A program made the translations under genes and the position numbers. From positions 1 through 64,000 of the forward strand of contig CABZCZ010000003.1 of NCBI GenBank assembly GCA_902524385.1: a DNA stretch of 64,000 nt, given 5' to 3'. The stretch comes from an uncultured Alphaproteobacteria bacterium (lineage in GTDB: Bacteria > Pseudomonadota > Alphaproteobacteria > HIMB59 > GCA-002718135). The notes below the pieces were generated by a model that was given only the letters and a program-made list of their open reading frames with translations, searched no databases and was not told the DNA's origin. Each line of letters opens with the position of its first letter. Within the stretch, counting starts at the first letter, position 1. Positions 32,018-40,289 of this stretch are shown here, one piece after another.

Positions 32018-32851
32018 TTATTTATTATTTGGTGTCAATACATTTTGATGTGGCATAACTATTTTTTTTTGAAATTTTGATAATCTTGATAGAAGGTCTT
32101 TAGATGGTCTGTATGGATGTCTAAAGAAACCCCAAGAAGGTCCATATCTATAAACTACTATTCTTCTTTCACCTTTATTTATTTTTTTTGCTGATCCATG
32201 ACAGAGTGAATCAACAAATAAAAGAGCTTCTCCAGCTTTCATATAAACTTCTTTAGCTCCTGTCATACCTTCTGCAGAGGATACTTTGCCTCCTTTTAAC
32301 ATTTTATTGTCTCTAAATTCAGGATGTACAATATTTGATTTATGTGAAGATGGAATTATTACAGTACCGCCATCACCTGGACCAATATTTGTTAGAGCAA
32401 GAAGAATATTTACTTGTGAACAATGAAATTTTCCATTTTGATACCTGTAATGATTTCTTTGCAAACCTTCGGGATTACCTGAATGAATACCAATAGCTTC
32501 ACCAGGTCCACGAATATTGGCAAAGTTTTCATCTATAAAAAGAGGTCCATGAAGATGATCAAAAGTACCCTTTCCTCCAACAAAATGTAACATATGATTT
32601 ATCCATGATGGATGATCAATTAATTTTTCAAATGGTTTTCCAGCTTCATAAATTTGCTGAAGATTTAAACCCTCTTTTCCACCATAATTGTGACCATGAA
32701 CATGGCCTGCCCATTCATCATTTTTAGTATTTTTTAATTTATCAAGAATATTGTTAAGATCTTTTAGTTCTATTTTATTTAATGCATTTTTTATGATTAG
32801 GTATCCATTTAAATCAAAAAGATATTCATCAAGTTTAGAAATTTTTTTCAC
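32018..32851 (-). CDS. PhyH-family (phytanoyl-CoA dioxygenase-like) oxygenase with altered iron motif
   Basis: A cupin-fold, non-heme iron 2-oxoglutarate oxygenase-like protein of 277 residues. The family frame is clear: GYLIIKNAL at the N-terminus, NILLALTNIGPGDGGTVIIPSSHKSN (partial motif, about 148-173), the distal LLFVDSLCHGS with His218, and RRIVVYRYGPSW with the likely 2OG-binding Arg (229-230). Where canonical members have His-x-Asp, this one has IHSGN (His123-Ser-Gly125), so the iron-binding carboxylate is absent at that spot. The substrate is unknown. Linkage to sugar genes suggests a carbohydrate or a sugar conjugate. Confidence 0.8.
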   Translation of the reverse strand: MKKISKLDEYLFDLNGYLIIKNALNKIELKDLNNILDKLKNTKNDEWAGHVHGHNYGGKEGLNLQQIYEAGKPFEKLIDHPSWINHMLHFVGGKGTFDHLHGPLFIDENFANIRGPGEAIGIHSGNPEGLQRNHYRYQNGKFHCSQVNILLALTNIGPGDGGTVIIPSSHKSNIVHPEFRDNKMLKGGKVSSAEGMTGAKEVYMKAGEALLFVDSLCHGSAKKINKGERRIVVYRYGPSWGFFRHPYRPSKDLLSRLSKFQKKIVMPHQNVLTPNNK

Positions 32852-32895
32852 TAGAGTATTTTGAAATAAAAAATTTAGTTTTTCAATATAAAAAT

Positions 32896-33960
32896 TTAAT
32901 TTATGACTGCTTTAAATTCTCCAGATTTATATTTTGTTGCCATTGCACCCAGAGAAATTGAATTTATAGAAGAAGCATTTCCTGCAGTTCCAAATTCTTG
33001 CAATCTACTTTTAACAACTTCTTTCATAGCATCCTTAGAAAGTAATAAATATTTACGAGGATCGAATTGTGAGGGATTCTCATGGAAGTATTTTCTTACT
33101 GCAGCTGTAGCAGCTAATCTTAAATCAGTATCAACGTTAACTTTTCTTACACCATGTTTTATACCCTCTTGGATTTCAGAAACTGGTACACCGTATGTCT
33201 CTTTTATTTTTCCTCCATATTCATTAATGGTTTTTATTAAATCTTGTGGAACTGATGATGAGCCGTGCATAACTAGATGTGTATTTGGAAGTCTTGAGTG
33301 TATTTCTTTTATTCTATCTATTGCTAAAATATCTCCAGTTGGTGGTCTTGAAAATTTATAAGCACCATGGCTTGTACCAATTGCAATAGCTAATGCGTCA
33401 ACATTTGTGGCTTTAACAAAATCTGAAGCTTCATCAGGATCAGTTAATAGTTTATCATGATCAAGTTTACCTTCAGCACCAACTCCATCTTCTTTTTCAC
33501 CTGTTCCAGTTTCTAAAGAGCCTAAACAGCCTATCTCACCTTCAACTGAAACTCCTAATGCATGGGCCATATCTGTTGTTTCTTTTGTGACTCTCACATT
33601 ATAGTCAAAATCTGAAGGTGTTTTTTGATCATCTAACAACGAACCATCCATCATCACAGATGTAAAACCAAGTTCTATACAATTTTTACAATCTTTTGGA
33701 GAGCCGCCATGATCTTGATGTAAAACTGTTGGGATTTCAGGAAATTCATCCATTGCTGCTTCAACTAGTTTTTTCACAAAGATAGGTCCAGCGTATTTTC
33801 TTGCAGCACCTGATGCTTGAAGTATTACAGGACTGTTTAATTCTTTCGCCCCTTCCATTATCGCTCTAATTGCCTCTAAATTATTTACATTGAATGCAGG
33901 TACACCATAATTATTCCCAGCTGCATGATCTAGGAGTTGTCTAAGTGAAATTAAAGACAT
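32896..33960 (-). CDS. fba: Class II fructose-bisphosphate aldolase
   Basis: This zinc-dependent aldolase cleaves or forms fructose 1,6-bisphosphate in the cytoplasm. The 354 residues match the Calvin-cycle (CbbA-like) subtype. Motifs are [16 protein letters not shown] (about 19-34), the zinc site [10 protein letters not shown] (about 79-88), [34 protein letters not shown] and [11 protein letters not shown]. It lies inside the sugar unit between the permeases and the oxygenase, which suggests that the imported compound is fed into glycolytic intermediates. It could equally be the cell's only aldolase. Confidence 0.94.
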   Translation of the reverse strand: MSLISLRQLLDHAAGNNYGVPAFNVNNLEAIRAIMEGAKELNSPVILQASGAARKYAGPIFVKKLVEAAMDEFPEIPTVLHQDHGGSPKDCKNCIELGFTSVMMDGSLLDDQKTPSDFDYNVRVTKETTDMAHALGVSVEGEIGCLGSLETGTGEKEDGVGAEGKLDHDKLLTDPDEASDFVKATNVDALAIAIGTSHGAYKFSRPPTGDILAIDRIKEIHSRLPNTHLVMHGSSSVPQDLIKTINEYGGKIKETYGVPVSEIQEGIKHGVRKVNVDTDLRLAATAAVRKYFHENPSQFDPRKYLLLSKDAMKEVVKSRLQEFGTAGNASSINSISLGAMATKYKSGEFKAVIN

Positions 33961-33998
33961 GAAGATCTTTTATATTTTACAAATTTATTTGCAACAAA

Positions 33999-34850
33999 TT
34001 ATCCTTTAACTGCTCCGAAAGTAAGTCCTCTAATAAATTGTTTTTGTAAAATAAAAAACATAATAACAGGAGGTAAAGCACAAACTATTGAACCTGCTGC
34101 AATTAAGTTCCAAGAAGCAACCCACTGCCCTCTTAAAGCTTGTAAACCGACTGTTACTGGCCTTACACTATCACTTTGCACTAATACCAAAGCCCAAAAA
34201 TAATCATTCCAAATAAATGTAAAAATTAAAACACCTAAAGCTGCTAAAGCTGGTCTCATTAGAGGTATAATTATTTTTGTGTATATATATACCTCTGTTG
34301 CTCCATCAGCTCTAGCTGCTTCAATTAATTCAAAAGGTAATTCTTTTATAAAATTTCTTAGGAAAAAAGTACAAAAACCAGATTGAAATGCAACGTGAAA
34401 TATTATTAATGCATACCATGTATCATACATTCCAAATTGAATTGTAATACTTCTAACAGGAACTAATAATATTTGAAAAGGAATAAAATTTCCAGCAATA
34501 AACATTGCAAATATAAACATGTTAAATTTAAACTTATGAATAGCAAGTGTAAACCCTGACATAGAGCTTATAATCAATGTTATTATTGTTGTTGGAATAG
34601 TTATTATTAAACTATTTAAAAAATATGTTGCCATGGGACTTCTTACAAAAACTTCAGAATAATTTTGTAAAAAATTTAATTCTGTTGGAATACCCCAATA
34701 ATTTCCAGCATTTAAATCTGATAGCGACCTCAAAGATACAAGCATTATTGCAATTAGTGGGAGTAACCACAAAATAACACTCAAATATAAAAATAGCCTA
34801 TATCTGTACTGATTAATTTTTGGAAGTTTCTCTACTGGTAAAGGAAACAT
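33999..34850 (-). CDS. Carbohydrate ABC transporter permease, MalG-like
   Basis: The second membrane subunit of a CUT1-type sugar importer, 283 residues with six predicted membrane helices. The EAA loop that docks the ATPase reads ELIEAARADGATEVYIYTKI near residues 190-209, and the C-terminus FIRGLTFGAVKG is the MalG-type ending. It overlaps the first permease gene by 1 bp. No ATPase gene is in the neighbourhood. Confidence 0.92.
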   Translation of the reverse strand: MFPLPVEKLPKINQYRYRLFLYLSVILWLLPLIAIMLVSLRSLSDLNAGNYWGIPTELNFLQNYSEVFVRSPMATYFLNSLIITIPTTIITLIISSMSGFTLAIHKFKFNMFIFAMFIAGNFIPFQILLVPVRSITIQFGMYDTWYALIIFHVAFQSGFCTFFLRNFIKELPFELIEAARADGATEVYIYTKIIIPLMRPALAALGVLIFTFIWNDYFWALVLVQSDSVRPVTVGLQALRGQWVASWNLIAAGSIVCALPPVIMFFILQKQFIRGLTFGAVKG

Positions 34851-35770
34851 TACTTTTCACTACTTTCATTAATAAATAATCTATACAAAAACCATGCAAT
34901 ATAGATATCCATTATAAGAAATAGTATTGTTGCTATTGCAGAACCATAACCCATCCTATAGCTAAATAATGCCTCTTCATACATTTTGTATGCAAGAACA
35001 GAAGAGCTTCCCCAAGGGCCACCTTTAGTCATTATAGCAACCATATCAAAACTTCTTAATGCACCAACAACAGTAACAACAGTTGCAATAAATGTTGCTG
35101 GCCTTAATTGTGGTAATATAACATTCCAAAACATATTAAAACCTGAAGCACCATCTATTCTACCAGCCTCAACTACTTCGGTATTTATATTTGTTAATCC
35201 AGTTAGATAAATTATCATTGTGTAAGCAATAGCAGGCCAAAAAAATGCAAAAATAATTGCATAAGTTGCCAGTGTTTCTTCAGCTAAAAAAGCAATGGGT
35301 TCTAATCCAACAGATCTAAAGATTAGATCTAAAAGTCCATATTTTGGCATATAAAACCAAGTAAATATCAAACTGACAACTACTAAATTAATTACAAATG
35401 GAAAAAAAAATAAGGGCTTTATAAATTTCATTTCTTTTATATTTTGATTTAAAAAAATCGCTAATCCTAAACCAATTGGAATTACTAAAAGACTTAAAAT
35501 AAGCCATTTTAAATTATTAATTATATTTATTGGAAATGTATAATCATCAAAAAATAATTCTCTATAATTATCTAAGCCAACCCATTTCCAATTTTTTAAT
35601 TCTCCAGAGCTATCTAATAATCTTCTATCCATACCATTCCAGGAATGAAAACTTACCCAAATAGAGTCTATTATTGGATAAATAACATATAATGAAAAAA
35701 GTATAATTGTTGGTGCTAAAAAATAAATTGGAGCAAATTTTAATTGATTTTTTTTTAAATAATTTATCAT
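34850..35770 (-). CDS. Carbohydrate ABC transporter permease, MalF/UgpA-like
   Basis: The first membrane subunit of the same sugar importer, 306 residues. It has PTIILFSLYVIYPIIDSIW in the first helix and the EAA-loop EVVEAGRIDGASGFNMFWNV at about 200-219. A strong stem-loop ends 7 bp before its ATG, between it and the binding-protein gene, and no Shine-Dalgarno sequence is visible. Expression may therefore be lower than that of the binding protein. Confidence 0.92.
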   Translation of the reverse strand: MINYLKKNQLKFAPIYFLAPTIILFSLYVIYPIIDSIWVSFHSWNGMDRRLLDSSGELKNWKWVGLDNYRELFFDDYTFPINIINNLKWLILSLLVIPIGLGLAIFLNQNIKEMKFIKPLFFFPFVINLVVVSLIFTWFYMPKYGLLDLIFRSVGLEPIAFLAEETLATYAIIFAFFWPAIAYTMIIYLTGLTNINTEVVEAGRIDGASGFNMFWNVILPQLRPATFIATVVTVVGALRSFDMVAIMTKGGPWGSSSVLAYKMYEEALFSYRMGYGSAIATILFLIMDIYIAWFLYRLFINESSEK

Positions 35771-35776
35771 TTTACA

Positions 35777-35801
35777 AAAGGCGGACTTAAAGTCCGCCTT
35801 T
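35777..35801 (-). terminator. Stem-loop between solute-binding protein and permease genes
   Basis: A perfect 11-bp stem (AAAGGCGGACT with AGTCCGCCTTT) closes a three-base loop. On the minus strand it follows the binding-protein stop by 17 bp and is followed by only a short, interrupted U-run. It is best read as a partial terminator or as a 3'-end stabiliser that lets the binding protein be made in excess over the permeases, as known for other binding-protein operons. Confidence 0.7.
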
Positions 35802-35818
35802 AAAACAAATAGTTTATA

Positions 35819-37042
35819 TTATTTAAAAACTCTTTTACGAGTTTTATCAAGCCTAGATCTAATAGCTCCGATTCTATCAGGTTTCACCATAAATTCCTGT
35901 AAACCAGGCATTCCATCAGCATGCATATCAGGGTGAGTATCACGGTCGTAGAACTGAGCAATATCACTTGCATTACTTAAGACTTTAAATCCTTGCATTT
36001 GAAATCTGTCTTCAGGGGCTTTTGCATTTCCATTAGGAGTTAGAACACCGTTTCCAGAAGCCAGTTTATAAGCTTCCTCTGGATTTGCTAAGAAGGCGAG
36101 AAATTTTCTTGCATCTTCTTTATTTTTAGCACCACTTGGGATATGGAAAGTATCTGTAGGAGCATCTTCTGCCATGCCTATACCTTCATAAATTTTGGGA
36201 AATTGAAAATAGTCAACTTTGTCAACCATTCCGGCATCTTCAAAAAATGGAACCATAAAATTACCCATTAGGTACATAGCAGCCTCACCATTAATCATTG
36301 GTGTAATAGCTTCCTGCCAAGATAATGCTGCATGATCTTCAAGAAAATAACCTGCGTTTAATAATTCAGCCCATTTATCAAAAACATCATCAAGTCTTGG
36401 ATCCTCATAGCTAGCATCACCATTCATTAAATCCATATGAAAATCGTAGCCATTAACTCGCATATTCATATAATCAAACCAACCAGCGGCTGTCCATAAG
36501 TACCTTGTTCCGATAGTAATAGGTGTTACACCATTTTTCTTAAGCATAGCACAAACCCATTTAAACTCATCCCAAGTTCTCGGCTCATTTAAACCAAGAT
36601 CATCAAAAATATCTTTTCTGTAATAAACTCCCCACTGGTAGTAACCATATGGAACACCATACTGTTTACCATCAACTGTAAGAGCTCCTTTTGTTGCCGA
36701 CATTGAGTCGTTAAAACCAGCACTTTCCCATACGTCTGATACATCTTCAAACAATCCTTGATCGACAAAAAATTTCATTCTATTTCCTGCAAACCAAATT
36801 GCGACATCTGGTGGATCAGCTTGTAGAAAGTTTCTTATTGAAACTTTATATTCCTCAGTATCAAAATCATTTACAACAACTGTTATGTCAGGGTGAGCTT
36901 CATCAAAAGCTTTGATATAAGCATGCATAACTTCATTTGCTCTTGGGTCTGATTGGTTACTATTTATAACTAATGTTCCCGCATATGAAATTGTTGAAAG
37001 AAAAAATGTAGAAATAACTACTAAATATTTAAGTATTTTCAT
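35819..37042 (-). CDS. Extracellular solute-binding protein (family 1, sugar)
   Basis: The periplasmic receptor of the sugar importer, 407 residues. A signal peptide is clear (MKILKYLVVISTFFLS, cleavage near SYAG). The mature protein has the family-1 pattern GTLVINSNQSDPRANEVMHA, ITVVVNDFDTEEYK, YGVPYGYYQWGVYYRKD and ITPMINGEAAMYLMGNFMV. The start is placed at 37042 and not at the upstream in-frame ATG (37054), because GGGAGGT lies 3 nt before it and the signal peptide then begins correctly. It is the first gene of the nine-gene unit. Sugar specificity cannot be read from sequence. Confidence 0.92.
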   Translation of the reverse strand: MKILKYLVVISTFFLSTISYAGTLVINSNQSDPRANEVMHAYIKAFDEAHPDITVVVNDFDTEEYKVSIRNFLQADPPDVAIWFAGNRMKFFVDQGLFEDVSDVWESAGFNDSMSATKGALTVDGKQYGVPYGYYQWGVYYRKDIFDDLGLNEPRTWDEFKWVCAMLKKNGVTPITIGTRYLWTAAGWFDYMNMRVNGYDFHMDLMNGDASYEDPRLDDVFDKWAELLNAGYFLEDHAALSWQEAITPMINGEAAMYLMGNFMVPFFEDAGMVDKVDYFQFPKIYEGIGMAEDAPTDTFHIPSGAKNKEDARKFLAFLANPEEAYKLASGNGVLTPNGNAKAPEDRFQMQGFKVLSNASDIAQFYDRDTHPDMHADGMPGLQEFMVKPDRIGAIRSRLDKTRKRVFK

Positions 37043-37045
37043 TTT

Positions 37046-37052
37046 ACCTCCC
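37046..37052 (-). promoter_or_regulatory. Strong Shine-Dalgarno of the solute-binding protein gene
   Basis: GGGAGGT, one of the best ribosome binding sites seen in the window, lies 3 nt upstream of the ATG at 37042. It sits inside the reading frame of the alternative upstream ATG at 37054, so it decides the start. Confidence 0.75.
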
Positions 37053-37132
37053 ATGAAAATTGTAAATATTCTGTAACATATCTCGATGTATTTAAAATGA
37101 TAAAATTTAATATTTTAGAGAAATTATAGAAG

Positions 37133-37209
37133 TGGTGGGCCCTCAGGGACTTGAACCCCGGACCACCCCGTTATGAGCGGGGCGCTCTAACCAACTGAGC
37201 TAAGAGCCC
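37133..37209 (-). tRNA. trnI: tRNA with CAU anticodon, probable tRNA-Ile2 (lysidine type)
   Basis: A complete 77-nt cloverleaf with encoded CCA. The acceptor stem is GGGCUCU with AGGGCCC and the anticodon stem CCCGC with GCGGG-like pairing around the loop CUCAUAA. CAU could be Met or Ile2. The acceptor GGGC...GCCC, the UGGUC variable region and overall likeness to alphaproteobacterial Ile2 favour the isoleucine tRNA whose C34 is modified by TilS. It lies between the binding-protein operon (same strand, downstream) and the divergent GH4 gene. Confidence 0.85.
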
Positions 37210-37273
37210 TAAAAAGCCTTATATACAAAAAAAAAATTTAGTAATATGGTTTTTTTAATTATACATAAATTAA

Positions 37274-38638
37274 ATGACTAAACTAACTATTATTGGTGCA
37301 GGAAGCGCAGTATTTACAAAAAATATAGTAACAGATATTTTATCAATTGATAATTTTAAACAAATGGAGATAGCTCTTCATGACATAGATCCTGTCCGAC
37401 TAAAATCATCACATGATTTATTAAACATAATTTCAAAAAAATTAGGTGCTAATCCTAAAATAACATCTCACACAAATAGAAAAGAATCTTTAAAAGGTTC
37501 AGATTTTGTGCAAACCACAATTCAAGTTGGTGGTTATAATCCATCTACAATTATTGATTTTAAAATTCCAAATGAATTTGGTTTAAAACAAACTATAGCA
37601 GACACTTTGGGAATTGGTGGCATAATGAGGGGGCTTAGAACAATTCCTGTGTTACTTGACATTGCAAATGACATAATAGAGATTTGTCCAAAAGCTATTT
37701 GGTTACAATACGTTAACCCTATGTGCTCAAATATGATTGCAATCAATAAAGCATTTCCTGAACTTAAAGTAATCGGATTATGTCACTCGGTACAAGGAAC
37801 TGCTGAAATGTTAGCAAAAGATTTAAATGAAGATATTAATAATATCGAATATCTATGTGCTGGTATAAATCATATGGCTTTCTACAAAAAATTTGAAAAA
37901 AAAATAGAGGGAAAAGCTAATGAGGATTTATATCCAAAATTAAAATTATTAGCTGACAAAATTATAAATAATGAAGAAGAGTCTTCGAGAAGCAATAGTG
38001 TTGATAATGAGTCTAATAAAATTCTCTATGAAAAAGTTCGATATGAAATTTTAAAAAGATTTGGATACTTTGTTACAGAATCAAGTGAACACTTTGCCGA
38101 ATACGTTCCATGGTTTATCAAAAAAAATAGAAATGATGTAATTGAAAAATATAAAATTCCTTTAGAGGAGTACATAGATAGATGCGAAAATAATATTAAA
38201 TTATGGAATGATTTAGAAAAAGATATGTCTTCAATTTATGATCAGCCACTTGGTAGAAGTAATGAATACGCATCCTATATTGTTGATGGAATGGTAAATG
38301 GTAATGAGATTACAATAAATGCAAACATAATGAATGAGGGATATATAGAAAATTTACCTTCAAATTGCTGCGTGGAAGTTCCTTGCATTATTAATTCAAA
38401 TGGATTTATGCCACAAAAAATTGGAAAATTACCAGAACAATTGACTGCTCTAATGAGAACAAACATAAACGTTCAAATACTTACTGCAGAAGCTGCACTA
38501 ACTAAAAAAAGAGAGCATATTTATCATGCAGCTATGCTTGATCCATTAACAGGTGCAAATTTAACAATAGATGAGATATATGATATGACTGACAAAATGA
38601 TTGAAGCACATGGCAATTACTTACCTCAATATAATTAA
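37274..38638 (+). CDS. melA: Family 4 glycoside hydrolase, probable alpha-galactosidase
   Basis: GH4 enzymes use NAD+ and a divalent metal to cleave glycosides by a redox-elimination route in the cytoplasm. The 454 residues match MelA (about 450). The Rossmann motif TIIGAGSAVFTKNI (about 5-18) and NPMCSNMIA are present. The metal and specificity motif reads GLCHSVQGTAEML (about 171-183): CHSV is typical of alpha-galactosidases, whereas alpha-glucosidases have CHEV and phospho-glycosidases have Asn or Asp there. Its stop overlaps the next gene (TAATG). It is divergent from the importer operon, so the imported compound may carry an alpha-galactosyl group. Confidence 0.88.
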   Translation: MTKLTIIGAGSAVFTKNIVTDILSIDNFKQMEIALHDIDPVRLKSSHDLLNIISKKLGANPKITSHTNRKESLKGSDFVQTTIQVGGYNPSTIIDFKIPNEFGLKQTIADTLGIGGIMRGLRTIPVLLDIANDIIEICPKAIWLQYVNPMCSNMIAINKAFPELKVIGLCHSVQGTAEMLAKDLNEDINNIEYLCAGINHMAFYKKFEKKIEGKANEDLYPKLKLLADKIINNEEESSRSNSVDNESNKILYEKVRYEILKRFGYFVTESSEHFAEYVPWFIKKNRNDVIEKYKIPLEEYIDRCENNIKLWNDLEKDMSSIYDQPLGRSNEYASYIVDGMVNGNEITINANIMNEGYIENLPSNCCVEVPCIINSNGFMPQKIGKLPEQLTALMRTNINVQILTAEAALTKKREHIYHAAMLDPLTGANLTIDEIYDMTDKMIEAHGNYLPQYN

Positions 38639-39465
38639 TGACTAAACTAACTGTTAAAGATTTATTCGATAAAAAAGGAAAAGTTAAGTTAACTGAATTA
38701 TATGTAACAAATGCTCTTGAAGCTTATGCTGCTGAAAAAGCAGGAATAGATATCCAAATTGTATCTTTTAAAAAAGAGACTCTTAGAACAGGAGTGCCAA
38801 CAAATAGATGGTTTAGAGATGCCCACATAAAGGATATTCGAGAAGCTGCACCAAATACTTTTATGATATATGGTCTTGGTCAAGTATCATCGCCTGACAA
38901 AGCTATCGATGCTGCACTAATAGCAAGAGACAATGGAGCGGATGCTGTATACTGTGGAAATAGCCCAAAATATATAGAGGCTCTTCGCAATGAAGGTTTG
39001 CCAGCAGTCAGTCATATTGGGCTAATACCTTATAAGAGTACATGGACCGGTGGCTTTAAAGCTGTTGGCAAAGATGCTGTGTCTGCATTAAAAGTTTATC
39101 AAGATGCAATTGCTTACGATAATGCTGGTGCTATAGGACTTGAGGTAGAATGTGTACCAGACCGTGTAGCTGAAATAATTACTAAGGAAGTTAATTTACT
39201 TACATTGTCAATGGGAAGTGGACCAAAATGTGATGTTGAATTTTTATTTATTCAAGATGTTATTGGCACAAATACAGAAAGAGTTCCTCGTCATGCTAAA
39301 GTATTTAAAGACACAAATGTATCTTATGAAAAACTCTTAGATGATACTATAGAAGGTTTAAAAGAATTCATTAATGATGTGAAAGAAAAAAAATTTCCCG
39401 CACCTTCTAACATTGTTGAAATTAAGGATGAAGAATTTGAAAAGTTTTTAAATCAAATTAATTAA
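38638..39465 (+). CDS. PanB-fold protein (ketopantoate hydroxymethyltransferase-like) with altered active site
   Basis: The C-terminal two thirds align by eye with PanB: SHIGLIPYKSTWTGGFKAVG (about 125-144), GLEVECVPDRVAEIIT with the catalytic Glu171, LSMGSGPKCDVEFLFIQDV and VPRHAKVFKDT. The N-terminal metal site does not. GDS is replaced by SFK (43-45), the second Asp segment by YGL (78-80) and the Glu of the EGG segment by CGN (106-108). The 275 residues and barrel fold are kept. Genuine pantothenate synthesis is therefore unlikely. It is translationally coupled to the GH4 gene, so a role in the same sugar pathway is inferred; the reaction is unknown. Confidence 0.7.
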   Translation: MTKLTVKDLFDKKGKVKLTELYVTNALEAYAAEKAGIDIQIVSFKKETLRTGVPTNRWFRDAHIKDIREAAPNTFMIYGLGQVSSPDKAIDAALIARDNGADAVYCGNSPKYIEALRNEGLPAVSHIGLIPYKSTWTGGFKAVGKDAVSALKVYQDAIAYDNAGAIGLEVECVPDRVAEIITKEVNLLTLSMGSGPKCDVEFLFIQDVIGTNTERVPRHAKVFKDTNVSYEKLLDDTIEGLKEFINDVKEKKFPAPSNIVEIKDEEFEKFLNQIN

Positions 39466-40289
39466 ATATTTATCGTCAATAAATCGTTTCCAATTATTGG
39501 ATCTTTACCAAAATCTTTTCTGACTATCTTTTTTAACTTTGAAATATTAAATCTAGTAGGAACAAAGTGAGTTAATACTAGTTTTTTACAATTAGATAAC
39601 TTTGCAACCTTACCTACTAAATTACTAGGGGTATGATATTCTTTAACATTATGTAATGTTTTTTTTGATCTGAGTCCTGAAGTTTGATTAATCTCATACT
39701 CAATGAAAACTTCATGTAAGAGGACGTCAGCATTCTTAGCATTAAGCATCAAACTTTCACACGGTCTTGTGTCACCACTTATAGTAAGTTTTTTATTCTT
39801 ATTAAAAAAAGAAAAACCATATGCGTGAGGAACTGGCTTATGATCGACTTCAAAATATTTTATTTTAATATCATTAATGTTTATAAATCCTTTTTTTTGA
39901 AATTCATAAACCTTGTAATTTAATGCTTTGGAAGATTTTCTTTTTTCATAGGAAATTCTCAACTTACGTTCACTTTTCCAAGCTAAGAAAATTTTATCTA
40001 CAAATTTCTTTGTACCTTTAGGTCCATAGATTTTCCATTGAGAAGATCTGTCTGAATGCCATGAAGAGATTATAAGTTGATATAAATCTATTACATGATC
40101 AGTATGAAGGTGAGTAAGTAAAAGTGCATCGATATCAGCAGAAGAGTTTTTACTTTGATTTAATCTTTGTGTAACTCCAGATCCACAGTCGACTAGAATT
40201 TTAGTTTTTTTAGTTGATACTAAATTTGAAGAGCCGCATCTTTTATGATCTACAGATGGACATCCTGTTCCTAGAAGAGTTAACTTCAT
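39462..40289 (-). CDS. Metallo-beta-lactamase fold hydrolase (RNase Z/AtsA-like)
   Basis: The 275-residue protein has the binuclear zinc motif LLLTHLHTDHVIDL (about 76-89), an N-terminal LLGTGCPSVDHKRCGSS, LTISGDTRPCESL, and downstream zinc His residues in LLHEVFIEYE and LVLTHFVPTRF. These place it with RNase Z-like and arylsulfatase AtsA-like hydrolases. A tRNA 3'-end nuclease role cannot be separated from a small-molecule hydrolase role by eye. It overlaps rpoD by 1 bp and the convergent PanB-like gene by 4 bp. Confidence 0.82.
   Translation of the reverse strand: MKLTLLGTGCPSVDHKRCGSSNLVSTKKTKILVDCGSGVTQRLNQSKNSSADIDALLLTHLHTDHVIDLYQLIISSWHSDRSSQWKIYGPKGTKKFVDKIFLAWKSERKLRISYEKRKSSKALNYKVYEFQKKGFININDIKIKYFEVDHKPVPHAYGFSFFNKNKKLTISGDTRPCESLMLNAKNADVLLHEVFIEYEINQTSGLRSKKTLHNVKEYHTPSNLVGKVAKLSNCKKLVLTHFVPTRFNISKLKKIVRKDFGKDPIIGNDLLTINI

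Noticed and set aside
30017-32851. Assignment of the operon to a sulfoquinovose pathway
   Set aside because: An oxygenase plus aldo/keto reductase is suggestive, but no sulfoquinovosidase or sulfite-handling gene is present and the oxygenase motif is atypical, so no such function is claimed.
28082-37209. tRNA-anchored genomic island between mlaC and tRNA-Ile2
   Set aside because: No integrase, no copy of the tRNA 3' end near 28.1 kb and no clear change in coding style; kept only as a weak possibility.
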